DNA of 64,000 nucleotides, taken from positions 9,386,560-9,450,559 of the forward strand of contig CM046293.1 in assembly GCA_025267735.1 (NCBI GenBank). The letters are read 5' to 3'. The position numbers and the translations under genes were made by a program. The stretch is from Mactra quadrangularis. Lineage: Eukaryota > Mollusca > Bivalvia > Venerida > Mactridae. How positions within the stretch are numbered: position 1 is the first letter of the stretch; every line of letters starts with the position of its first letter. Below, in pieces: positions 33,059 through 44,253 of the stretch. A model generated the notes under the pieces. The model was not told the origin of the DNA. It saw only the letters and a list, made by a program, of their open reading frames with translations, and searched no databases.

Positions 33059-34562
33059 TTCTTATAGGCAGACCTTATAAAAAGGCTGACCTAGCAAAGA
33101 CCTCAGAAAGATAGTCATCATATACTCACACAAATAGCTTGTTAAAGTATTTACACCGAAAATCTTGACATACATTGACCATAGTTTTGACAGGCTTCTA
33201 GATAACTTTTGAATCAACTAAAAAAACTGATTGTAATAGTGTTTCTATAGCATGATTAATCAAAGCACTGGAGTGCAGAAGGAACGATGTCCTGAACTTA
33301 TTTTTTGGTTAAAGAATATATTATTATGTATTTTATCTATAAAATAATGTATTAAATATCAATTAACAGAATTTAACAAAGGGTAGCACTAGACTTCTCA
33401 AGTGGTTTGCTCATGGCAATGTTTGTCTTACTTTATCAAACAAAATAAACCAGTCAAAGAATTACTTTTCATCAACTCATTTTAGGGTCATGTACAGCAG
33501 CGATCTCACCAAACCAAAGATTGTTCTGGACTATTTTCTTTAACCAAAGGACCTGACAACTTCTCATTTTTGGTTATCAATGCGTATTTTTTAACGAGAT
33601 CGTTGATATTTTCATTAAAATTTTAAAGATTTGGTGTGAAATGACAAGCTGATTTTTTTTCACAAAAAAATCGACTTTCTAACAATTCATTTAAGGTTTT
33701 CCCCCAAGTACTAAGCTCTTTTGCATCAAGCTACATTCCCATTTTTGTTCACGAATTTTAAGTCAAATTAACGTTTTGCACTTGCAATTTATTCACAATA
33801 AAATTACTCTAAGAATCGTCTATTTCCTATAAATATTTGTATAAAGTTCCATACACACGCACATATTCATTCCAAATTATAATCAAACTCTATAACTTAA
33901 AATCGCTTAAGTAAACTTTAAATGTGACACTTTGAAGACGACAACGTCGTATCGCCGTATATTAAACATCCGGTAAGTGTATTAGTCATATCCAAGGTAT
34001 ACAGACGATACGTCCCCAAGATTATTCGCCCCCTTGACGATCCGTCCCCGTACGGTACCGTAACTCTAGCCACTGCTTAATATAATACGATCATTTAATA
34101 TTGTTTATTACTATCGATTGATGTAATTATGTAACGCATATATCAGGCATTGGCAAAAACATCGTAGACTCTTTTTACTCCAACAAGTAATTATTGCAGA
34201 TGTCACGGGTTGAGTTGTCTACGGGTTGAGTTGTTCTATCTCCGATGCAAGATTTATATGTCCTGAGAGTAACCTCCTTTTTCCTGAAGAGTTTCAAGAA
34301 CGACAACACAAGCCAGCGTTGTATTACATTTAAATGAGATGTTAATGAGTTTCACGCTTGAACTACGCCTCTTTGTCTATGTTGAAAATTTTTGAAGCGT
34401 GAAAAGAGTCATCTTATACTTTCTTGTTACCAGTGGAACGATGCTAAATTAGCATCGTTCCAATAAAAAATCAAACAATGGTACAACGTTTGTCAAACTT
34501 GCCAACTGTTATTGGTTGCAAATTTTAATTAACTATACTGTGAACTTTTGGAGGGCAATGTA
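33059..34562. other. Non-coding stretch, only weak repeat traces
   Basis: At 34,200-34,245 'cacgggttgagttgtctacg' occurs, like the inner part of the hAT-like family at 39,574 and 16,752. At 34,010-34,065 the 'gtccccaagattattcgccc' text echoes 59,490-59,530 inside the TTAA element. A short hairpin 'tggaacgatgcta / tagcatcgttcca' lies at 34,434-34,463. No gene was seen. Confidence 0.35.
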
Positions 34563-34964
34563 TACTGACACGCAAAAAACTATACACTCAGTAAAAGACA
34601 AATTTCACATACAAAGTTAAATTGTTTGTATTAACTTAGGAAAATTGTTTAATAATCCTATCGACGTCTTTAGACGTTACTGCAGGTCTATGCGTTTACC
34701 TTGCTGTGATCCTTAGACGAGGTGGACATAACAGGTATTGATGTACAATTACATTATTAAACTACTTTCCTAAGTTAATACTAAAAAACAAGGAACGTCT
34801 GCAACGTTAATTATGCTTAATATATTAACTGAAATTTAACTAATTTTACATCTATGTGGCAAATGGATTTGGCTAAATAATGATACTAAACATACTTATA
34901 TTGCATTAAACTTTGTATGTGAAATTTGTCTTTTATTGAGTGTATAGTTTTTTGCGTGTCAGTA
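34563..34964. mobile_element. 402-bp MITE with about 55-bp TIRs and TA flanks
   Basis: Left end 'tactgacacgcaaaaaacta' and its continuation to 'cacatacaaagttaa' is mirrored at the right end with one or two mismatches. TA dinucleotides flank both sides (34,561-34,562 and 34,965-34,966), as for Tc1/mariner insertions. There is no coding capacity. The interior contains 'gacgtctttagacgt', a short palindrome. Confidence 0.85.
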
Positions 34965-34966
34965 TA

Positions 34967-35356
34967 TATATAACAGACGATTTTAGATGTAAGAACAATA
35001 AATTAAATCATGCAATTCCATTAAAAATCAATGTTAACAATATTGGATTTAGACGATTTAAACATGTATTAACTTTACCCAGACATTGTTGTCATCTAAA
35101 TTGAGAAAATAGAGAAAGAAAAAAAAGAAACGTATGTTTTCCTTTTATAATAATATCATTTTATATTTGTGCAAATAACTTATATTGCTGTTCAATGCTT
35201 CTACTTGTACATTTTAGTGTTATTCGATTTATCAAATTGCATGTTATAACCAAGGTTTCATTTTTTGTTCATGATCGTAACGTGCCTTTGCAATTTACCA
35301 AACTGACCAAGTTTTATGCAAAAAATCAGTGTTTGTTGTTTAGTTTAGTTTATACT
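34967..35356. other. AT-rich stretch, no feature seen
   Basis: Nothing beyond chance motifs was recognised. Confidence 0.3.
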
Positions 35357-35490
35357 AATTTATTTTAGCTCGATTGTGAAGCAATTTATTCAAACTAGTA
35401 ATAACCACTTTCGAGTCCGTTAGTAGGATAGTTTCGAGCTCAGTGAAACGACAGGATCAGGTTTTGGATTGGTTTCGAACAAACGAACTT
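35357..35490 (-). mobile_element. SINE family C body, reverse
   Basis: Minus strand reads 'aatccaaaacctgatcct', 'ctgagctcgaaactatccta', 'ggactcgaaagtgg' and 'cgagctaaaataaatt', collinear with 9,245-9,375. The tRNA head is diverged or missing. Confidence 0.65.
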
Positions 35491-36185
35491 TAGTACTGTT
35501 CCTGTAAGCAATGTTTCTGACAACTATTTACATGTTTTAAAGATAAAGTACTTATTGGATATACAGCAGTGACATTTTATTTCTTAGAAAATGTTATAAA
35601 ACAATAGAACCATTATATGTACAAATCGTCAATCACATTAATATAATTTCCTAATGATTGTTGACTACTTGAATGGCTATAAAGTTTAATGTCTCTGTTC
35701 TTCAAGAAATGATTAACATGGGAATATTTTGATTTGTTGATCAAATAAACTGTATCATTAAATTTATCTTATGTCGGGTATTTAAGCGTATGTATATTTT
35801 AATAAGATAAAAACAATCAGTCTGTGATAAAAGCATCATTGGGCGCTTGCTTGAGCATGCATTCTTTATGTAAGTTAATTAATTAAGTCATGAACGCAGT
35901 GGATATTAGTGAAAGGTGCTTTTGTACTATGAGTTTATATAATAGCGGCACAAAGTTGTAATGTATAAATGTTATTTGTAGAATGTTGTTAGTTGAAAAA
36001 TTGAAATAAATAACTTTTCCCCACAGAGGGTGGCCCCGCGAATTCTAGCACACGTATCCAACCTTACTAATTTGGAAAGATCTAGAACCTCATTTTGTCC
36101 GAACTGGTTCAAGTAAATAATTAATGTTTGCTAAAGATAGTAAAACAAATGACCGAATTATATTACACATAGTGCATTAATATAT
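35491..36185. other. AT-rich stretch, no feature seen
   Basis: No open frame, repeat family or RNA structure could be supported. Confidence 0.3.
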
Positions 36186-36324
36186 AAATATTACATCTTA
36201 CATAAGGTGATAGAACGGAATGTTTACCGAGACAATAAATGTCAACCGAGGCTTAAGCCGAAGTAAACATTACTAGTCAAGGGTGAACATTTAGTTCTAT
36301 CACCCTCTGTAGGATGTGATATTT
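36186..36324. mobile_element. 139-bp palindromic MITE-like element
   Basis: A 31-base left arm ('aaatattacatcttacata' then 'aggtgatagaac') is the inverted complement, with five mismatches, of the right arm at 36,294-36,324. Inside, 'aatgtttac' and 'gtaaacatt' pair too. Related 'aggtgatgtc' motifs, and an 'atatcacct' in inverted sense, lie at 36,550-36,651, so the full element may extend to there. Confidence 0.7.
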
Positions 36325-37553
36325 ATTTTAATATACCGAACAACATAATTCGGAAATTGTTAACAATTCAATTGCAATTCAACCGTTTAATTTTGTCTGT
36401 TTTATTTTCCTGTGAATTTGAAGACATTTTAACACCGTTAAGTTTGTTGTTTCGTAAAAAGCAAGCGTCTTCGCAAGGGAGGTCATTCTAATTTAATGGA
36501 TAAAAACTGGGATCCGGGTATTAGCAAACTCCAACGCACTAGTCTCCGATAGGTGATGTCAAGCGGACCAATAGGTGATGTCCAGAGGGTGACATTACGG
36601 ATTGTCACCCAGTGACGTCACATTAGACTATATGGTAAACATATCACCTGAGGTATAATAATATACACGGCTGTATGCCTGCATCTTCAATAACGTTGTT
36701 TGAGAAACCATACAGAACCATATAATGTGAAATGTATCTGACTGAAAAAAGATATTAATTACAAAATCTTGGACTGTATGACTTTATTATTTGCGTGCAT
36801 TATTGTTATCTTTAATTGTTTTCGGTGAGATATAAATTTTTTTCGTGTTGATTTTCCGTTTAACCGAATATCACTCCATGCTCACACTCTTCAGGGTAAA
36901 CTTTGGTCAGAACTGGGCATTCGGTTCAGCAATATGTTTATTTTACTGGATCAATTGAAAGTTTACTGGACCAAAAAATGGCAATATATTAAAATATGCA
37001 GTTCATATGTATGATTTAGCATATTTTACAAATGTATAGTAAAATTATATAAAAAATATTACTCTAAATCACGGTTTTTATTGAATATGGAAAGTTTTAG
37101 CTCTTAAAAATTGGTGGACCGTCGGGCCACTAACACTATAAAGTCGCTGGACAGACGACGGTTTTGATGGACTCGGTCAACGGTCCATCGGCTTAATTCG
37201 AAGACTTTTGCTCATAATTTGGAGAACTATTGACCCAGTGATTTATTTATGCCTAGATTAAACCAAAACAAATCGTAGTTCATTGTATGATAATCCAAAA
37301 CATTTTATAACACCTCAACCTGTTCATTGTCAATCATATAATAAACTACAATTTGAAGAATTTGTCTGGAAATTTGTAACAGAAGTCATCAAAATGAGGT
37401 ATTTTATTTTTACAAAGGTGATTTATTATCATTCTAAACTTCATCAATCAAAATCAGAATCTTCCTAACAAGAATGCAGTCTGCATAAACCTTGAGATAT
37501 CTGGTAAAACAAACAGACGCGATGCTTTATTGTTGTTATTGCGTCTGTGATAT
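36325..37553. other. Non-coding stretch with traces of the same element
   Basis: 36,549-36,582 holds a short direct repeat 'ataggtgatgtc' twice, 21 bases apart, followed by 'gtgacgtcac', a full palindromic CRE-like site at 36,612. Beyond 36,660 nothing was recognised. Confidence 0.3.
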
Positions 37554-37866
37554 AGCCGCGCAGCTAGCTCAGTAACTGTTGGTAACACGTTAGTCTACTG
37601 ATCAAGGAGTCTTTGTTGGATTCCCGGGCGGGGCATACTTTCATGAAGCTTGAACATGAAAATATTTTTACGGTCATTCTCCCTCCTACCACTGATTCTA
37701 AATTATGTAGGTCAGTAATCAATCACTGACGAAAGTACTTGCTTAGTAGTTGGTTTACTGCTAAATCAAGAGATTTAGTCTTTCCAGGAACATTGAATTG
37801 GTTGACTGGCACCCGTTATTATTGTGACCTATACAATGTGTTGCTACGGCGTTAAACCACAAAAAG
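37554..37866 (+). mobile_element. SINE family B, near full length
   Basis: Head 'agccgcgcagctagctcagt', 'tctactgatcaaggagtc', B-box region 'ttggattcccgggcgg', then body and tail ending 'tgctacggcgttaaacc'. The three copies of 'gcgtctgtga'-like sequence around 37,515-37,550 just upstream may be part of the target. Confidence 0.85.
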
Positions 37867-39115
37867 TCTGAGGTTGATCTGCTTTTTGGTTTATCAGAAT
37901 TTAGTCATTTCTGCATTTCTTTAATATAAACGCGATAAATATTTTATTGTTAATTCACTCATAGAATTTTTCCAATCAGTAGCACCATATGCGATACTCA
38001 ATTATCTGAAATAAATAAATATTTTTCTTTCATGCTTAACGGTGAAACATCGTGTTATTGGTTGTAAAAAGGCCACTCGTGGAAATATGTGTTCGGAGCT
38101 CGCTCGGTGAAATAAAAATCAAACCAAATGGCCCACGGTACATAACGTAGCATAGCGGAGTCATTTATTGTGGGACAACCGGCGATGAACATAAATGGAA
38201 TCTTTCTAAGAAATGACAAAAACCAGATGTTTATATAGTGTGTATGTCTATACACACACTTACTAAATTTGATTATCAAACTTTCGTGTGAAAGCATTTA
38301 GGGTAATTTATTTTTATTATGGGAGTTTTACTAATGGAAATGGCAACTTTCAGCATCGCTTAGATAAATCAACTTAATGCTGTTAAACTAGTATCGTTTG
38401 GAGCGAAAATTACTTGCACTTGTTAGACCTTATTTAAAAAAACATTATCAAAAGTAACACAGTGTTTTGGACTGCTAAGGAAAATAGACATTTACCTGTT
38501 TCAAACACCTCTAATGAACAAGATTTTTTAAATGAATGCAAATATTGCTAAATTATTGCTTTTTAAAGTGAAAGTAGATCGAAATTGAAAGTAGAATTTG
38601 GTCGTCAATACTTGAAACAGTTGTTTTGATCACAGTGTGGTTAAGATAAAGTATGATTATAGAAAAAAACTGCTCCAGTATTCACAATTACTTGTTAAGC
38701 TCTAAAACAAATGTGGATCAGGTATATTAAACATAAGCGTATAAATAAATATAGCGTGCTCCAATAAAAGTATCCTTCTTTTTAAGAAATGTACGCTTTG
38801 ATAAACTTAAATTTAGAAAGCAAAATGGTTTTAACTGTTCATTTTGTCTCTAAAACATGTGATATTTTGATAATTTTGTGGTTATGAAACAGTTTCAAGT
38901 CTACTGTTAATATATCTCCATAATAGTTGTTTTAATAATTCAAGTAAGCTATAGTTTTTTTATCTACGTTTTTTTTTTGGCGCAGCTATCTAAGCCAACG
39001 TTTGAACTATATTTTAACCAAATTGAATACAATTTGCTTTACCATACATGTTAGTCCAGTGAAATTCTCTTCCGGTTTTGAGAAATAAATAAAATATATG
39101 ATATCATAGGTTGTC
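37867..39115. other. AT-rich stretch, no gene seen
   Basis: An 80-codon minus-strand frame at 38,055-38,297 has no recognisable motif and no second copy in the window to test it. Nothing else was recognised. Confidence 0.3.
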
Positions 39116-39119
39116 TCGA

Positions 39120-39390
39120 AATAAAGTTAAGTTTACGGACCCAAATTTTCATAAAGCGGCCCCGATGTAATGTTTAGCGGTACCAATTTTTCAATATGCA
39201 GTCCCGATTAAAAGCTAAGTATATGGTTCAAAATTTTCAATTTGCGGTCACAAAATGTTTAGGTTATGGTCTCAAATATCTAATATGCGGGTCCAGAAAA
39301 AGTTAAGTATACGGTTCCAAATATTTAATATGCGGGCCATGATAAAGTCGTTTAGTTTACGGTTCCATATGTTGATATATTATAGTTTGA
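39120..39390. repeat. Degenerate tandem repeat, unit about 44 bp, 5-6 copies
   Basis: Units follow 'aaagttaagtatacggttcc', 'aaatatttaatatgcggg', 'cccgat'. Length varies from about 41 to 47 bases and identity is low, so the array is old. Confidence 0.75.
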
Positions 39391-39573
39391 TAAACAGTAA
39401 CACTTGTTGAATTAAGATTTTATATTAGTTTATATTAGTCATATGTATCAATTTTAGGCAGATGAAGTAATATTTTCTGGCTATCATTTATACTTTGAAG
39501 CCTGGCATTAACACTTGAGTGCTTGAAACTCAATATTTCGTGATGCCATTATCTGTTCTGTGAATATCATGGT

Positions 39574-39949
39574 TAGGAATGAGACGATCGGTCATCACAC
39601 GATACGATACGTATCGATACGAAAGGATACATATAATCATTTGCGATACAATACGGGTAGTTATTGTAAAGTTACAAACATTCACATTCTTTTATTTATG
39701 ACCACGGTTTGTCTAAGGGTTGATTTGTCTCTAACTGCGGATTAAGTTGTCTTAACTTCGGGTTAAGATGTACTGTACTCGTTTTACAAACAGCCACAAA
39801 GATCATTGTACGAATACAACAAACTTGTCGAATATTGAATACAGTGATTTTCCCTTAATACGAATGTCAGGGTCGTATCGCGATATATCGTGCTCGTGGC
39901 CCGACGTATCGATATTGTATCGATAAATCGTCATAACATTTCATCCCTA
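39574..39949. mobile_element. 376-bp hAT-like MITE
   Basis: Starts 'taggaatgagacgatcgg' and ends, reversed, 'tagggatgaaatgttatgac'. The subterminal regions are rich in 'cgatacgtatcgatac' palindromes. Flanks 'atcatggt' (39,566-39,573) and 'attatggt' (39,950-39,957) match at 7 of 8 bases, fitting an 8-bp hAT target duplication. Fragments of the same family are at 16,752-16,947 and 51,980-52,172. Confidence 0.8.
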
Positions 39950-40116
39950 ATTATGGTATATCATGAAATGTAGATAAAATATGTTTAATGACTGGTCACC
40001 CTCTTTTTTATCTCTAGTAACCCATGTTAGAAAATATTGATTGATGTGAAAAGTAATTAGATGTACAAATCGGATTAGGGCTTTGTATTTATGACTCCCT
40101 CACGCTATTTGGTTCA

Positions 40117-40452
40117 TACAGTACCTCCCAAAATTTTCTTCACAGTACAATTAACTAAATTGCTACACATTCTAAGTTCAAGTTTTAGTACGGATTATAT
40201 AATTGTTTTTTTTTCATTTTTATACAATGGAGACCTCTACAACCTTCTAAACTCTGCTCCATGTAACACAATAAGCAAATATCAAGTTTGAGATATTTCT
40301 TTTATTTCATTTTCAAAAAGCAAATGTACTAATGAAACAAAGCAAAATTAAAATCATTTATTGATAAACTCCTTTTACAACTTTCTGAAACTCAATTTAG
40401 TACAATGCAAATTGTGAATGTGTAAATGAACTTTTGGAGAGCAGTGTATGTT
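40117..40452. mobile_element. Repeat F element with imperfect inverted ends
   Basis: Left 'atacagtacctcccaaaatt' and right (reversed) 'atacactgctctccaaaagt', with inner homology through 'gtaca..taaattg'. Length is about 336 bp with no coding capacity. One-ended relatives lie at 16,190-16,330 and 51,415-51,552. The superfamily was not determined. Confidence 0.6.
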
Positions 40453-40786
40453 TTAATGGCATTGAAACACAACAAATTGCGGTTTTATAGGAGTTATTTG
40501 GTCTAAAAACAACTAGTTAGTAGTCTACTGTCAAGTGAACTACCTCGTCTGTAAAATGAGAACAAAATACAGACACGTTGATAGTTGATGAACATATCAA
40601 ACGTGTCTGACTTATCTAATAGAATGTTCATAAAAGGAAAAAAAACATCGTGATTTAAGATCGAAAGGCGAGAATAAAACACACTCCCAAATTATATTTA
40701 TTTTATCAATCTTAATTTTAAACCGTGTATTAACACTTTTATTTTTTATTTTATAGTATATTTTACATAATATTTTATAGATTTTG

Positions 40787-40926
40787 TAAAGCTGTCATTG
40801 ATTGCTTCGAAGAGTATCGACGATATTATAGGTTTTATCATCGATATTTTAAAATGCATATCGTTTATTAACCAGAACATAAATATCGATAATACAGCGA
40901 TGTCGTTGGAATCGATGACAGCTCTA
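40787..40926. mobile_element. 140-bp hAT-like MITE
   Basis: Inverted ends 'taaagctgtcattgatt' and, reversed, 'tagagctgtcatcgatt', with 'atatcgataatac'-type palindromes inside. Flanks 'agattttg' (40,779-40,786) and 'agaatttg' (40,927-40,934) match at 7 of 8 bases. Too short to encode anything. Confidence 0.75.
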
Positions 40927-40934
40927 AGAATTTG

Positions 40935-42284
40935 TTGGCAATTTTCTCAACCTCGTTCTGGCTAACTGAATATTTACAATTTGTCAGATCTAAGGAAAGT
41001 AGACAATTGTATGAATAATAAATACAATGAATAGTAAAATCATAATCCTCCAAACTTGAAATTGTTGCAATTCCATTAATTGTACTGTAAAGAAATTTAT
41101 GGAGAGTAGAATACTTAATACATCAGTCAAATGAGATATTCAATTGCGCTTAACAACACAGTTCATGTAATTAAAGTCTTAAATCTCTCTTTTCAAAATT
41201 GTGCATGAAGTAATGATTATAAATTGAGTTGACTTGAACAGTTGGAACACTATATGGGGAGATATGTTTTAAAGTACAGAGTAATTGCAAATTGAAATTG
41301 ATGCGTTAAACTTTAGTAACTACACTACAGCTGACAGATTTGATTTATGTTATTGGTGTTAAAAATGTGTTTTTGTCTTGGGTGTACTTCTACAGCCTGC
41401 AATAATTCCATTAATTGGTGCAAACCCTCATACTTCAATATTATTTAACTCTGCAAAATCAACTGATGGACTACACTTTACTTTGTCAGTAGCCTGCACA
41501 GTATAGTTATACATTGTATATGTTATTAAATAAATTAGTTGAAATTATAGGCCCTGTTTGTTTCCAAGGGCAATCCTAGATGGCTCGAGACCGAATGCTA
41601 AGGGCTAATATGACTGTCTCGTGAAAAATAACAAGGCCTATATCAAATCACACGGGGCTTGTATTATCAAAGATCTTAAGACTAATTTTAGTCTGAAATC
41701 CTTCTTTAAAGTATAGCTAAATTATTGTAAGATGTTTGATAATATGCTGCCTTAGAGCTTAAATTCAATCCCCTGGAATTCAAAACATTTCTAAAACACT
41801 GACGCCACCTTAAATGTGGTTCACTAGTTGCGCAAGTTGAAAATTGAAAAACATAAGAAACTAAATGCCAGTGCCAGGAACCTTAATTCATACACTACAC
41901 ACTTATTATTGTTAATTTACTTTTTCAATCAATACAATCATGTGTGATAACTAACTATCTGAACGAAATAAATATGTATCACACAATGTAGGACATAATA
42001 ATGTTGTTAGCCGTTTTTCTATTATTTGTAACCTTTGTGAGTTTTCGGTGCGGTGTAAACTTTCTGAGTTGAAATGCCGCCAAAATCAACTAAACGAACT
42101 AATGCACTAAATGGTTTCTAGACACGCTACGTTACGTATCACATATTTTTTTCCTTTTTCATCTTCTCTCGTTTTTCATTTAAAACACTTCCATTACATC
42201 TTGAAAGAATCGTTTATTTAGTTAAAGCCTCTATATAAAGATACATGTATATTCATCAATAATAAACTTAAAACTCGTTTTTTA
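40935..42284. other. Right part of copy 1, no gene seen
   Basis: At 41,655-41,750 'cttaagactaattttagtct' and following bases resemble 23,820-23,900 in the foldback-like element. Small 'cctccaaa..ggagagtag' ends near 41,047-41,112 may be a minimal repeat F relic. Otherwise nothing was recognised. Confidence 0.35.
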
Positions 42285-42315
42285 AGCCGCCCGGCTAACT
42301 CAGTTAGTAGAACGC
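42285..42315 (+). mobile_element. Truncated SINE B head at the duplication junction
   Basis: Only the first 31 bases of the family B tRNA head ('agccgcccggctaactcagt' and 'tagtagaacgc') are present, cut exactly where homology to 2,156 begins. No SINE precedes 2,156, so the head belongs to the sequence on the left of the junction. Confidence 0.75.
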
Positions 42316-43389
42316 AAACATCACAGTGCCATGTGTTAAAATCGTTATTGGATGAATTGAATAATGGTCTTTGAGTTTTGTTGTTCGAGAATGCAATTTC
42401 ACAATTTATTATTTCCACTTACTATTTTAGTTAACGATTTTGAAGTGATGATATAACGCTTTTTGCCAATTAAACTCACGTGGAGATCTTCTAACTTGCA
42501 ATGTTATAAGACAAAGCGTAGGAAACACGGAATCTTATATTCAATTCCGTTTCAATCTGATTAAATCCGATCTAAACATTTTCGCTCGCCTACTCGCTAA
42601 TTTAGATCTGACATTTTTAAACGAGGGTCACGTTCATGTGACCTTTTCTCATCATAATATTAATGACGAAATTGTTATGATACGTAACTTGTTTACATCG
42701 TCTACGTCACGCAATTTGAAATGAGCCGTCCAATCGCAGACTGTGAATAATACCACTGTTAAATTAGCTTGCAAACCTTTGTCTAAAAATAGAAATTACG
42801 AAATCAAAATGTTATTTGTTTTTTTTTCATTAGTTTTTACGATATTGTTACTTGAATTCTAAAATTGGGTCTTGACCCAGACTTGTTACAAATGATTTGT
42901 TAAAATCTCTTGGATGGATAGCATCGTTGTATATTTGTAGTACATGTATTTTGTTAAGGTTATCTTCTGGTCATGCAGGTTTATGAGTTATGCTTTTATA
43001 TTTGCACTTGTAAGATATGATACCTAAATCACTACGGCTGCGATGCAGAGACTTGGCCTTATGCCATGATTTGATTGACAACTCCAATCAACTAATCAGC
43101 AATCAGCATTTAGTCATGTGACACTTATCGGTACGATGCTGAATATTGGCCGCCATTTTGTTCAACATGACTTTAGGGCTGGCATTGATTGTAAATTGTG
43201 TTTGAAAATAAAACAGAAACGAATCGTTAAATTGTGGCCACATGGTCTGTAATTTTATACAGATTCGATATATTTAGAAAGGATGAACGGTGTCTCTCTG
43301 TACCGTTTTCTAGGGAGAAATCGTTTGAGTGAATGCGAACATTTGCATAAAAAGGTCTGGTAGTCGTACATGACAAAGAGTAACATTTT

Positions 43390-43755
43390 ATGTATAGTTC
43401 ATACAAAATAACATTACGTATTTGTGTAAACATTAAAATAAACTAATCCATTTCAAAGGTACAGTAGTATTAAAAATAAAAGTTAATTTCAACACCATTA
43501 GGCCTAAACTAAAAAAAATACTATGTTTGCCCTTTACCGACCCTAAAATTTTGGGATGGGTCGGTAGGTAGGAAAACATTTTTTTCAAGAGTTGTCCCTC
43601 AATTAGGTAGGTCCGGCAAAACAACTACCCTTTAAAATGTTTACAAACTCTTGTCAATCTATTGTAATAGTCAAAATGAGAGATTTAAATAGAACATAAT
43701 AACCTTTCTTGAACCTTTCTTCTACTGGGAAGGACTACAAAAAGATGCTGTTAAG
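43390..43755. repeat. Copy 2-specific insert of unknown type
   Basis: Absent between 3,665 and 3,683 of copy 1. Contains 'cctaaaattttgggatgggt' and a minus-strand 63-codon frame with no recognised motif. It is probably a repeat, but ends and target duplication were not resolved. Confidence 0.45.
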
Positions 43756-43756
43756 G

Positions 43757-44253
43757 TTGTTGCTCTGTTGAGGTTGAAGTCAATCAAAATGATGCCTAAT
43801 GGAAATACCAAAAGCTGTTGTTGTGTAGAGGATTTTTTATGTAGTCGTCAGCTCTGCAGAGGTTACACTGTATATAAAATAACATAACATTTCATTGTCC
43901 GAAAATTGTCACATTTACCAGTACTTAGTAAATCTCCGTTACCACACCTCTGCTCAAATTATTTTTGCACATGAACTAGTTAACCGCTCGATTCAATTTT
44001 TGAGCTGAAAGGATTGTAAGCTTTCGATAAAATCACACATGCTCAGTTGTCATTATTTAGAGAAAGACAGGTATAATTCATTTTGTGTTGATGCCTTTCT
44101 AGTATTAATCTTACAAGAGAAATGAGTGAAAAACATTTTGTGTCTCATTAGTTGCTGTTTTAGATCAAGTGACTGTTGACGATTGCCGTTTGTTGTTTTG
44201 TTCAGGCAATTCTGCAACATGTGTTTCTTCTGTAATAAATCTCGCATTAGACA
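43757..44253 (+). repeat. Repeat E and flank, copy 2
   Basis: Counterpart of 3,670-4,172. Alignment ends at about 44,253, marking the edge of the region where the copies no longer match. Confidence 0.5.

Larger units (their letters stand above)
2156..42315 (+). repeat. Segmental duplication, copy 1 (about 40 kb unit)
   Basis: Sequence from 2,156 matches copy 2 from 42,316 onward in the same orientation. Two blocks align well by eye: 2,156-4,172 with 42,316-44,253, and 11,439-26,828 with 47,154-64,000. Between them, 4,173-11,438 has no visible match to the shorter 44,254-47,153, so one or both were replaced or heavily rearranged by insertions and deletions. The part 26,829-42,315 cannot be tested because copy 2 leaves the window. 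The right boundary assumes a head-to-tail arrangement. Confidence 0.85.
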
